NCBI GenBank assembly: GCA_017533795.1
Contig: JAFWIH010000005.1
Location: 62,001-126,000, forward strand
Origin: Clostridia bacterium
GTDB taxonomy: Bacteria; Bacillota; Clostridia; TANB77; CAG-508
Reading direction: 5' to 3'
Length of the DNA: 64,000 nt
The position numbers and the translations under genes are program-made. Of this stretch, positions 55,859 through 64,000 are shown one piece after another (positions within the stretch are counted from its first letter, which is position 1; each line of letters begins with the position of its first letter). A model generated the notes under the pieces. That model saw only the letters and a program-made list of their open reading frames with translations, did no database searches and had not been told where the DNA came from.

Positions 55859-57715
55859 ATGACCCTTAAAAATAAAAAAGTGTTAATAATAATACCAATT
55901 GTAATTGTATTTGTTATTTTAATTTTAGCAGTGTTATATTTTACTACTGATTTTATGAAATCAAATAAAACATTATTTATAAAGTACATATCCCAAAATG
56001 TAGATGCTGCCAAAATAGTATTTGATAACAAAAGTGAAAAAGAATATAGCAACATACTAAGACAAAATAAATATGAATCTGTTGCAGAACTAAAAAGTAC
56101 ATATACAGAAAAAATTGATACAAGTGAAGAGAACAAAAATAATGATATAAATAAATTAAAAGCAATAATTAATACACAATCCGAATATTTAAATAATTAT
56201 TTATATAAAGATATAAAAATTACTTATAATGATTCAAATATTTTAAAAGCAGAATATATACATGATAATGAAAAATATGGAATAAGATTTCCAGAAAGAT
56301 TTAATCAATTTTTAGCTGTAGAAAATCATGATTTAAAGCAAATTGGTTCAAATGCATCATTAAGTGAAGAAATCACAGATTTAATTCCAGATAATATACA
56401 AGAAATTGATTACAATAATATGCTTATTTTTACAGATGAAGAATTGCAAAATCTTAAAAATAAATATTTAGACATATTAAGTTTGAATGTACCAAACGAT
56501 AAATATTCTAAACAAAAAAATGCATTAATAACTGTTGGAGAAAATAGTTTTAACACAACAGCATATTCTATTACTCTTACACAAGAACAAGCAAACGATA
56601 TTTATATAAAAATATTGGAGCAATTAAAAGATGATGAAATAATCATAAATAAACTATCACAACTAGAACCTATGTGTGTAGCATTAAATATGCTTAGAAA
56701 AAATGAAGAAGCAAATAATGTAAAGTATTTAGAAGAACACTATGTAAAAGCCATAGAACAAAGAATTGAAGAAATAAGACAAAACAATATTGGAACAAAT
56801 CAAGTAAAATGTACTGTATATCAAACAAATGAAAATACGGTAAGGACGCAAATTACCGAGGAAGCCAGAGAACTTACTATAGATTTTGATATATCAGATA
56901 GAAATAATGTAAGTGTAAAAATATATAATAATAACGCAAATCAAGAACAAGCAAATGAAAGAACAGTTGTAATTTCTAAGAAAAACGATAACCAAGAAAG
57001 TACACTTTCTTTCGAACTAGAAAATATACAGGGCAATAATACATCTTCGTTAAAAATAAATAGAAACATTAATATAAATGAATCTGAAGTAAATGCGCAA
57101 ACAGTTTTAAATTATAATGATGGTGAAGACAATTTATTAGAAGTAACATATAGTGATAATTCACAACTTAATAAAGAGTTTAATAGAACTATAAATTTAG
57201 ATGATAATAATAGTGTAATATTAAATAATTATCAACAGGAAATGGTTACAAAGTGGATTAATGAAGTAAAAACTTATTTACAACAGATAAAAACTAATAA
57301 TGCAACTATTATAAAAAATGTTGAAAATATAAAACTAATAAGCATGTTTTTAAATATTTCTCAAGAAGCTATTGAAACAGAAAGTGATATAACAACCGAA
57401 GTAGATAGAAGTAGGTTTAATGTAAAATTTGAATTTTATACAGGTAAAGAGAAAAAAACAGAGGAAATTAAGAAATTACTTGATGAGGCAAAAAATAGTA
57501 TAAAAAATGCACAGGTATCGTACAGCAACGAGGGAAGTACACAAGGAACAAAAAAACTTGAAAGTATTAAACTAGAAGTATCAGATAATGCAGATAATCC
57601 TAAATTAGCAGAAAGCGTAAAGGAATTACTAGAGGATTCTAAAACATATACAGTTGAAATTGAAAAAAATAGTAATGATATAGTTACTGGAGTAAAAATA
57701 ACAGTAAATAATTAA
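55859..57715 (+). CDS. Uncharacterised membrane-anchored protein
   Basis: 618 aa. Single N-terminal membrane segment (about 8-30), the rest extracellular, rich in Asn, Glu and Lys and poor in Cys (one). No catalytic or binding motif that I recognise; several stretches look like alternating helix and beta. Starts after AAGGAGG. The inorganic pyrophosphatase follows 17 bp later, possibly in one operon. Probably a lineage-restricted surface protein. Confidence 0.7.
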   Translation: MTLKNKKVLIIIPIVIVFVILILAVLYFTTDFMKSNKTLFIKYISQNVDAAKIVFDNKSEKEYSNILRQNKYESVAELKSTYTEKIDTSEENKNNDINKLKAIINTQSEYLNNYLYKDIKITYNDSNILKAEYIHDNEKYGIRFPERFNQFLAVENHDLKQIGSNASLSEEITDLIPDNIQEIDYNNMLIFTDEELQNLKNKYLDILSLNVPNDKYSKQKNALITVGENSFNTTAYSITLTQEQANDIYIKILEQLKDDEIIINKLSQLEPMCVALNMLRKNEEANNVKYLEEHYVKAIEQRIEEIRQNNIGTNQVKCTVYQTNENTVRTQITEEARELTIDFDISDRNNVSVKIYNNNANQEQANERTVVISKKNDNQESTLSFELENIQGNNTSSLKINRNININESEVNAQTVLNYNDGEDNLLEVTYSDNSQLNKEFNRTINLDDNNSVILNNYQQEMVTKWINEVKTYLQQIKTNNATIIKNVENIKLISMFLNISQEAIETESDITTEVDRSRFNVKFEFYTGKEKKTEEIKKLLDEAKNSIKNAQVSYSNEGSTQGTKKLESIKLEVSDNADNPKLAESVKELLEDSKTYTVEIEKNSNDIVTGVKITVNN

Positions 57716-57732
57716 TAATAGGAGGAATAAAA

Positions 57733-58650
57733 ATGAGTAAAGTTTTAGTATTTGGACATAAAAATCCGGACACAGATACAATTTGTTCAGCAATTGTAAT
57801 GGCTGAGATGCAAAAAAAGATGGGAGTAGAAGCTAAAGCAGTACGACTTGGCAAAATTAATAAAGAAACCATGTTTGCATTGAATTATTTTAATGCTGAA
57901 ATACCAGAATTAATTGAAAAAGTTGAAGAAAACCAAGAAGTAATATTAGTGGACCATAATGAATTTCAACAAAGTGTGGATGGTATAGAAAAGGCAAAAA
58001 TAACAACAGTTGTAGATCATCATAGAATAGATAACTTTTCAACTAGCGAGCCATTATTTTATCATGCAGAACCATTGGGCTGTACAGCAACTATTCTATA
58101 CAGGATAGGTAAAATGAACCAAATGGAATTTGAACCAAAATTAGCAGGACTAATGTTAAGTGCAATTATTTCTGACACATTATTATTTAAATCTCCAACA
58201 TGCACAGAGGTAGATAAAAAAGTTGCTCATGAATTAGCAGAAATTTCAAATATAGATATTAATAAATATGGTCTAGAAATGTTAAAAGCTGGAACAGATT
58301 TAGGGGATTTATCAGAAGAACAATTAATAAATCTAGATGCAAAAACTATAGAAAAAAATGGAACTAAAATTATTATAGCTCAAGTAAATACAGTTAGCAT
58401 TGAAGATGTATTTAAAAGACAAAATAAGTTAGAAGAAGCAATACAAAAAGTAATAGAAAAAGATAATTTAGCATTATTTGTTTTAGCTGTAACAGATATA
58501 TTAAACAGCAATTCAGAATTGTTAGTTTTAGGAGAAAAAACAGAGATAATAGAAAAATCATACAAACTAGAAAACAACAGGGCTTTCTTGAAGGGAGTCG
58601 TGTCAAGAAAAAAACAAATTCTACCGATGATTGACAAAAATTTAGATTAA
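57733..58650 (+). CDS. ppaC: Manganese-dependent inorganic pyrophosphatase
   Basis: 305 aa, family II (DHH) pyrophosphatase. Metal ligands in GHKNPDTDTICSA, VDHNE and VDHHRIDNF; the DHHA2 domain ends with SRKKQILPM. It splits PPi to drive biosynthesis. AGGAGG precedes the ATG. The promoter of the next gene overlaps its last codons. Confidence 0.95.
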   Translation: MSKVLVFGHKNPDTDTICSAIVMAEMQKKMGVEAKAVRLGKINKETMFALNYFNAEIPELIEKVEENQEVILVDHNEFQQSVDGIEKAKITTVVDHHRIDNFSTSEPLFYHAEPLGCTATILYRIGKMNQMEFEPKLAGLMLSAIISDTLLFKSPTCTEVDKKVAHELAEISNIDINKYGLEMLKAGTDLGDLSEEQLINLDAKTIEKNGTKIIIAQVNTVSIEDVFKRQNKLEEAIQKVIEKDNLALFVLAVTDILNSNSELLVLGEKTEIIEKSYKLENNRAFLKGVVSRKKQILPMIDKNLD

Positions 58651-58659
58651 GTGTATAAT
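58631..58659 (+). promoter_or_regulatory. Perfect-consensus promoter of the SH3/NlpC gene
   Basis: TTGACA (58631-58636), 17-base spacer, TATAAT (58654-58659), both exact. It begins inside the last codons of ppaC and lies 55 bases before the next start. Confidence 0.8.
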
Positions 58660-58714
58660 TTACATGTTCTATATTTATAATCATAAATAGGAGAATAGGA
58701 GGAAAAAATAATAT

Positions 58715-59995
58715 ATGAAAAAATTAATAGTAGGTATGATTACATGTGCAGGCATGTTAGCAGCCTCAACAGTATCGTTTGGAGTAACTGGTGAAGTAAA
58801 CACTGATACAGCAAGAATAAGAAGCGAAGCATCAGCTGAATCTTCAATTGTTGATTTATTATCCTTAAATGATAAGGTAGAAGTAGTTGAAGAAACAGGA
58901 GAATGGTACAAAATAAAAAAAGACGATAAAACAGGGTATATTAGTAAAAGCCTATTAAATGTCAGCGAAGAAGTAAAGAAAGAATCAACTGAGGAAAAAA
59001 ATGAAGAAGAAAAAGCTGAAGAAACTACAGAAGAAAACAAAACAGAAGAACAACCTAAGGAAGAAGAAAAAAAAGTTAGCATTACAGAGTCATATACTGG
59101 AAAATTATCTTCTGAGGTTTCACTAAAAATCCTTCCAAGCATCAATTCAATGAACATTGCTAAAATTGGAAAAGATACCGAGATTAAAGTAACAGAAATA
59201 ATTAATAATTGGTGTCACATAGAAACAAGTACATATTCTGGTTGGGTAAGAATTGAATCTGTTGAAAAAGCAGTTTCACTTGAAGAAAAAGCTGAAGAAA
59301 CTGCAGAAGAAAACAAAACAGAAGAACAACCTAAAGAAGAAAAAAGTCAAAACAAAAAAGGATATGTAAATGTAGAATCAGTTAATGTTAGAAAAGAAAA
59401 AAGCACAGATTCTGAAAAATTAGATAGTTTGACTAAAAACACAGAAGTAACAATTTTAGCAGAAGAAGATGGTTGGTATAAAATAAAAGTAAAAAATATT
59501 ACAGGATATATTTCTAAAAAATATATTTCGGACAAAAAAGTAGAAGAGGTTACATCAAGGGCATCTGATACAGCTAGACAATTATCTGAATCTAAAGCTG
59601 CTGAATCACAGGAAGCATCTGCACCAGCTAGCACTGGTTCTACTGGAAATGATGTAGTTGCTTTTGCAAAACAATATTTAGGATATAAATATGTATCTGG
59701 TGGCTCAAGTCCAAGTACAGGATTTGACTGCTCTGGATTTACAAGCTATGTATATAAAAATTTTGGAGTATCTTTAAGCAGAACATCATCAGGTCAAAGA
59801 AGTAATGGTGTTGCAGTAGATAAATCTAATTTACAAGCTGGAGACATAGTATGCTTTACAGGTCATGTAGGATTATATATAGGAAATAACCAATTTATAC
59901 ATGCTTCAAATCCTACAGGTGGAGTTAAAATATCTTCACTTTCAGAAAGCTATTATGTTAAAAATTATATAACTTCTAGAAGAGTTACAGAATAA
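58715..59995 (+). CDS. Secreted SH3-domain NlpC/P60 endopeptidase
   Basis: 426 aa. Signal peptide (about 1-25). Three bacterial SH3 domains (about 26-85, 130-180, 210-270) separated by Glu/Lys linkers; the linker EKAEET-EENKTEEQPKEE appears twice, a sign of internal duplication. The C-terminal NlpC/P60 domain has catalytic Cys in GFDCSGFTSYVYKNFG and His in GHVGLYIG. It cuts peptidoglycan stems. Behind a consensus promoter, so strongly expressed. Confidence 0.93.
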   Translation: MKKLIVGMITCAGMLAASTVSFGVTGEVNTDTARIRSEASAESSIVDLLSLNDKVEVVEETGEWYKIKKDDKTGYISKSLLNVSEEVKKESTEEKNEEEKAEETTEENKTEEQPKEEEKKVSITESYTGKLSSEVSLKILPSINSMNIAKIGKDTEIKVTEIINNWCHIETSTYSGWVRIESVEKAVSLEEKAEETAEENKTEEQPKEEKSQNKKGYVNVESVNVRKEKSTDSEKLDSLTKNTEVTILAEEDGWYKIKVKNITGYISKKYISDKKVEEVTSRASDTARQLSESKAAESQEASAPASTGSTGNDVVAFAKQYLGYKYVSGGSSPSTGFDCSGFTSYVYKNFGVSLSRTSSGQRSNGVAVDKSNLQAGDIVCFTGHVGLYIGNNQFIHASNPTGGVKISSLSESYYVKNYITSRRVTE

Positions 59996-60011
59996 AGAGG
60001 GGTAAGGCTAT

Positions 60012-62505
60012 TTGAAAAGACCACTACTTGTTATAGCGGTGGGATATATATTAGGTATAGTATGGGGGCTATATTGCAGTTGCAGTATAGCCTTATTGTA
60101 TTTTTTATTATATCTTATCTGCTTATTTATAAAATTATTTTTAAAATCAAAAAAACAATTTAAGCTGTTTTCAATAAAAAGGTATATTCGTTATTTTAAA
60201 ATCATATTAAAAGATAGTGTAATAGTAACTATAATTGCATCTTCATTTATTTCAAATAGTATTGTGATTTATCAAAACAAGAAATATAATAATTTATATC
60301 ATGAAGTGAAAGAAACTGAAGTAATAGGGATAATTGCAAGTAATCCTGAAGAACAAAAGAACAAAAAAACATGCAAACTAAAAGTTGAAAAGGTAAATAA
60401 TAGTGATAAATTCAATAATACATATTTAATTCTAAATATATCAAATAGTACAAATACTGATATAGAATATGGAGATAGGGTCCATATATATGGGGAATAT
60501 ATTCAACCCAACACACAAAGAAACTATAAAGGATTTGATTACAAGGAGTATTTAAAGACTGAAAAGTCATATGGAACTATAAATGCAATATCTATTAAAA
60601 CTACAAAAAAAGCATGTCTTAGCTATAGACTAATGATTTCAAATAATATTTTTAAGAGAATAAAAACAACAATAGAAAACAACATGCCTAAAAAATATAG
60701 TACTCTTACACTAGCTATAATGTGTGGTTACACAAATGAATTAAATGAAGATGTAAAACAAAATTTTAGAGATAGTAATATTGCACATATATTAGCTGTT
60801 TCGGGAATGCACATTACATATATTACTATGGCAATAAACATTGCACTTGAGAAATTATTAGGAAAGAAAACAAGTAGAATTATTTCAATAATTCTACTTA
60901 TAATATACATGCATATAACATCTTTTAGTCCATCTGTTATCAGGGCAACCATAATGGGTATAGCTTTTATTTTAAGTAAAATAATATATAGAAAAAACGA
61001 TATTTGGAATTCAGGGGCACTTTCAATTCTTTGTATACTTATTTACAATCCTTTTTTAATTGCTAATGTAGGCTTATTATTTTCATATGGTGGAGCAATT
61101 GGAATAGTTATATTTTATAAAACAATTAAAAGTGTATTCAGCAAAGTTAAAATTAAGAACTCTAGATATAAATATAAGTTAAAAAAAATAGACAATATTA
61201 TAGATTATATAAAAGAACAAATAAATATATCAATTTCCGTACAATTAATGATAGCACCAATAATGATAATAAACTTTAATACTGTAGGAGTAGCTTTTAT
61301 AATAACAAATTTTATTATAAGCATAATTATTGGTCCAATAATACTTCTTGCATTTGTTTTAATTTCAATATCTATATTTTTAAATTGGAAAAATCAAATC
61401 TTGTTTTATCCATTAATTGCTCTCTTAGAATTATTGACTAAAGTTTCAGAAATTGGAAGTAAAATTCCTTTTAATAAAATATATGTTAAAACACCTAGTT
61501 TTATCTATTTACTAATTTACTATCTATTTATTATATCTATAAATTCTATAATAAAAATATATATATCGAAAAACAATACTACTTTTGAATACAGAATAAG
61601 AAATATAATAAGTTTAATAAGGTATAAACTTAGATTGAATAAGAAAAAAATAATTACAGGTATAGTAGTTCTTTTTATACTAGTTTCAATAATTCAAAAT
61701 ATTCCGCAAAAACTAAATATACATTTTATTGATATAGGACAAGGAGATAGTACATTGATTATAACACCACTTAAAAAAAGTATTCTAATTGATGGAGGAG
61801 GTAGCTTAAATAATACTTTTGATGTTGGGAAAAACACATTACTACCATATTTGTTAGACAGAGGAATAAATAGCATTGATTATGTCATAATTAGTCATTT
61901 TGATCAGGACCATGTTGGACGGAATCTTTACTATAATGGAAGAAATTAAAGTAGGAGAAGTCATAATATCAAAACAAATAGAAAACACAGAAAATTTTCA
62001 AAAGTTTAAACAAATAATAACAGATAAAAAAATAAAGGTTAAAGTTGTAAATAAAGGTGATAGAATTAGTATTGAAAAAAACCTGTATTTTGATATTATT
62101 TGGCCTAATAATAATGACTTTATACTAGAAAATGCATTAAATAATAATTCTATAGTTTGTAAGATTTCTTATAATAACTTTTCAATGCTGTTTACTGGAG
62201 ACATTGAAGAACAAGCAGAAGTAAAGATTTTACAAGAATATGAAGACAATATAAAGATTTTAAAATCAGAAATACTAAAAGTAGCACATCATGGTTCTAA
62301 AACTTCAACTACTATAGAGTTCTTAAAAGCAGTTAATCCAAAAGTAGCACTAATAGGAGTAGGAAAAAATAATAAATTTGGACATCCTAGCAATGAAGTA
62401 ATACAGAGACTTGAAGAAAAAAATACAAAAAAGTACAGAACAGATGAAATGGGAGAAATAACCATCAAGGTAAATAAAAAAGGAGCTTATAATATTAAAA
62501 AATGA
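60012..62505 (+). CDS. comEC: ComEC/Rec2 DNA-uptake channel with a +1 shift at CGG
   Basis: TTG start. The first frame runs 645 codons through the N-terminal region, the competence membrane domain (AVSGMHITYITMAINIALEK) and into the metallo-beta-lactamase domain up to SHFDQDHVG, then ends. Skipping the C of the CGG codon at 61920 joins GIFTIMEEIKVGEVI and the rest of that domain (VAHHGSKTSTTIEFL) in the other frame: 830 aa. The shift falls inside the zinc-binding motif HxDxDH-VGG, so the domain needs both halves. ComEC is the channel for incoming DNA. Confidence 0.85.
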
Positions 62506-62560
62506 ATAATTATTCCAAAGCTGGTAAATAATAAATAAAACAAGCTTATGGAGGGATAAA

Positions 62561-63166
62561 ATGAAAAAAACATTAATTGTAATAATAGTGACACTAACAA
62601 TAGTGGGGGGGATAATTGGAAGCCTAATTATGATGAACAAAACTTCAAGTAAAGCAAAGGTAGAGAAAACAGAAAACTTAGAGATAGCCGAAAAAGTTAC
62701 AGATGATTGTATAGATGAATATAATGAATTAGAAACTGCTGATGTAGAAGAAACGAATTCTGAAGAAGAAAAGGTATCTCCAAATGCAATTTTTACTTTT
62801 GAAAAATATTATAAAGAATGTGAACATACTGTAAAACGTTATGAAGAAGTACCAAGTAATCTTGTAAATTCAAGCAAAGAAGACATAGAAAAAAAATATG
62901 ATAAATGGACAATAAAAGAATTTTCAAAAGAAAAAATAGTGCTACATCAAGATTTAGAGGGAATGTGTGGGGAACATTATATGCTACGAGATGTAGAAGG
63001 GAAAATAAATATTTACAAATTAGATGACGATGGAAATGAAGAATTAATTAATGAGACTGATATTGCAACAGAATATTTAACACAAACAGATATGATAGAT
63101 ATTGAAAATGGACTTATTGTATACGGAAAAGAAAACTTAAATCAATTATTAGAAGATTTTGAATAA
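62561..63166 (+). CDS. BofC C-terminal domain protein
   Basis: 201 aa. N-terminal membrane anchor or signal (about 4-24), an acidic linker and a BofC-type C-terminal domain with CGEHYMLRDVEGKINIYKLD and ENGLIVYGKENLNQLLEDFE. BofC in Bacillus restrains the SpoIVB protease in the forespore-to-mother-cell signal that activates SpoIVFB. It may link to the SpoIVF pair in this window. GGAGGG precedes the ATG. Confidence 0.8.
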   Translation: MKKTLIVIIVTLTIVGGIIGSLIMMNKTSSKAKVEKTENLEIAEKVTDDCIDEYNELETADVEETNSEEEKVSPNAIFTFEKYYKECEHTVKRYEEVPSNLVNSSKEDIEKKYDKWTIKEFSKEKIVLHQDLEGMCGEHYMLRDVEGKINIYKLDDDGNEELINETDIATEYLTQTDMIDIENGLIVYGKENLNQLLEDFE

Positions 63167-63168
63167 AA

Positions 63169-63200
63169 AAAGAAGAATTATTAATTCTTCTTTCTTTCTT
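63169..63200. terminator. Bidirectional terminator between bofC-like gene and pgsA
   Basis: AAAGAAGAATT (63169-63179) pairs perfectly with AATTCTTCTTT (63183-63193), flanked by A-run and T-run; convergent genes on both sides. It overlaps the end of pgsA. Confidence 0.8.
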
Positions 63201-63774
63201 TTTTTTCAACTGTTACATCCTTATGTAGTTCTTCTTTATTGATAAAACCTTTAGAATATATTGTTTTAATATACATAACTAAAGCAAATAGTGTAGTTAG
63301 TAAAGCTAAATAATACAAATATAAATCAATGTCTGCAATCCAATTTGAAATAGCAAATTGTTCTATTAATAACGAACTAACAATAGCTAGATAGAATAGT
63401 ACTGTTGCTAACTTACCATACCATCTACTATATACAACTACATCTTTTCCATATAAAAAAGATGCACCACAAACCATTGTTATTTCTTTTAATGCTACTA
63501 TAATCAAAATCCAAGCAGGTATCATGTTATTAAGTACTAATATTGCAAGCATTGAAATTTGTGTAAGCTTATCTGCTAAGGGATCCATAAGTTTACCAAA
63601 ATTAGAAATCAATTGAAACTTTCTGGCAATAAATCCATCTGCTATATCAGTAATTCCTGAAATAGTAAAAAGTAATAATGCAACAAGGTAATTTCCAGCA
63701 ATTACTGAATATAAAATAAATGGTATTAATAAAAATCTTATTATTGTCAATATATTAGGTACATATTTTAACAT
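63181..63774 (-). CDS. pgsA: CDP-diacylglycerol-glycerol-3-phosphate 3-phosphatidyltransferase
   Basis: 197 aa from the ATG at 63774, which has GGAGG 5 bases upstream; the longer frame to 63786 would place that GGAGG inside the gene. CDP-alcohol phosphotransferase motif DIADGFIARKFQLISNFGKLMDPLADK (D..DG..AR....G...D...D) and several membrane spans. It makes phosphatidylglycerol phosphate. It follows the clpC stop by 13 bp. Confidence 0.93.
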   Translation of the reverse strand: MLKYVPNILTIIRFLLIPFILYSVIAGNYLVALLLFTISGITDIADGFIARKFQLISNFGKLMDPLADKLTQISMLAILVLNNMIPAWILIIVALKEITMVCGASFLYGKDVVVYSRWYGKLATVLFYLAIVSSLLIEQFAISNWIADIDLYLYYLALLTTLFALVMYIKTIYSKGFINKEELHKDVTVEKKERKKN

Positions 63775-63787
63775 AAAAACCTCCATT

Positions 63788-64000
63788 TTATATTACTTCA
63801 AATTTTAAATTATTATCTATTAAATCTATTTTAATATTTTGTCCATCTATTACATCTTTTCTTAAAATCATTTCAGAAATTTCGTCTTCAATATATCTTT
63901 GAATAGCTCTTCTTAATGGACGAGCTCCAAATTTTATATTTGTACCTTTTTCTAATATAAATTCCTTAGCTTCACTAGAAATGTTAACTGAAATATTTTT
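63788..64000 (-). CDS. ClpC/ClpB-type AAA+ ATPase, C-terminal end (partial)
   Basis: Minus-strand frame open to the right edge, 70 codons to the stop at 63788. It contains FGARPLRRAIQRYIEDEISEMIL, the D2 small-domain signature of Clp/Hsp100 chaperones (as residues 30-52 here). ClpC is most likely for this group, but ClpB or ClpE cannot be excluded. pgsA follows directly. Confidence 0.85.
   Translation of the reverse strand, partial: KNISVNISSEAKEFILEKGTNIKFGARPLRRAIQRYIEDEISEMILRKDVIDGQNIKIDLIDNNLKFEVI

Noticed and set aside
61900..62505. Independent metallo-hydrolase ORF
   Set aside because: It lacks the first zinc motif, found in the preceding frame; it is the end of comEC.
1..64000. CRISPR arrays, tRNA or rRNA genes, insertion sequences
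   Set aside because: I looked for regular spaced repeats, tRNA TTCRA loops and transposase ORFs and saw none that hold up.

Overview
The window is AT-rich DNA (I estimate about 30% GC) from a spore-forming anaerobic Clostridia-like Firmicute, probably an uncultured gut lineage. Evidence for this: Spo0A, SpmA/SpmB, SpoIVFA/SpoIVFB-type, BofC, YpeB, GerMN and spore photoproduct lyase genes; PolC, the Gram-positive replicase; mraZ-rsmH-ftsL; sortases; and a thioredoxin reductase lacking the usual NADPH signature.

Layout. 0-6.4 kb: ypeB 3' end, a VanW protein, a GerMN protein, trmN6-rsmI, an AbrB-type regulator, spmAB. 6.5-16 kb: dnaG-rpoD, a two-component system, a thioredoxin pair, an acyl-CoA ligase, splB. 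16-25.8 kb: a hypothetical, a PASTA penicillin-binding protein, yifB-dprA-yraN, rsmA, a sortase, a frameshifted LAS-type peptidase, dapB, an XRE regulator. 25.9-34 kb: mraZ with its operator, rsmH, ftsL, a Ca2+-type P-ATPase, rpsF-ssb-rpsR, a flavoprotein, yigZ. 34-45.7 kb: spo0A, a coiled-coil protein, then a secreted-protein island behind a consensus promoter, containing an M23/M50 sporulation pair, a sortase, a thioester-like domain protein and a WG-repeat protein. 45.7-64 kb: patatin, cysteine desulfurase, polC, a DnaA-box cluster, lepA, rlmB, ppaC, an SH3/NlpC protein, comEC, bofC, pgsA and the clpC 3' end. Most genes from 26 kb onward lie on the + strand.

Main discovery candidate. Three otherwise well-preserved genes (a LAS/M15-type peptidase at 23837-24519, spoIVFB at 41576-42203, comEC at 60012-62505) are each broken by +1 frameshifts, four in all. 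At every one the zero-frame codon is CGG. Skipping its C and reading the following GGN as glycine restores the conserved protein. By eye I found no in-frame CGG in any other gene, although CGG occurs dozens of times in the other two phases. CGG therefore looks like a codon not decoded in the normal way here, and a possible +1 recoding signal. A systematic C-insertion error in the assembly is the main alternative.

Other notable features: a dispersed family of long perfect palindromes with a GGGGACGG core; five perfect DnaA boxes in 81 bp far from dnaA; three 10-bp-phased MraZ boxes; a secreted-protein gene that appears to start at ATA; a Shine-Dalgarno sequence buried in a terminator-like hairpin; a thioester-type domain with Lys in place of Gln and an LPVTG motif at its extreme C-terminus; and a SplB lacking the usual H-donor cysteine.
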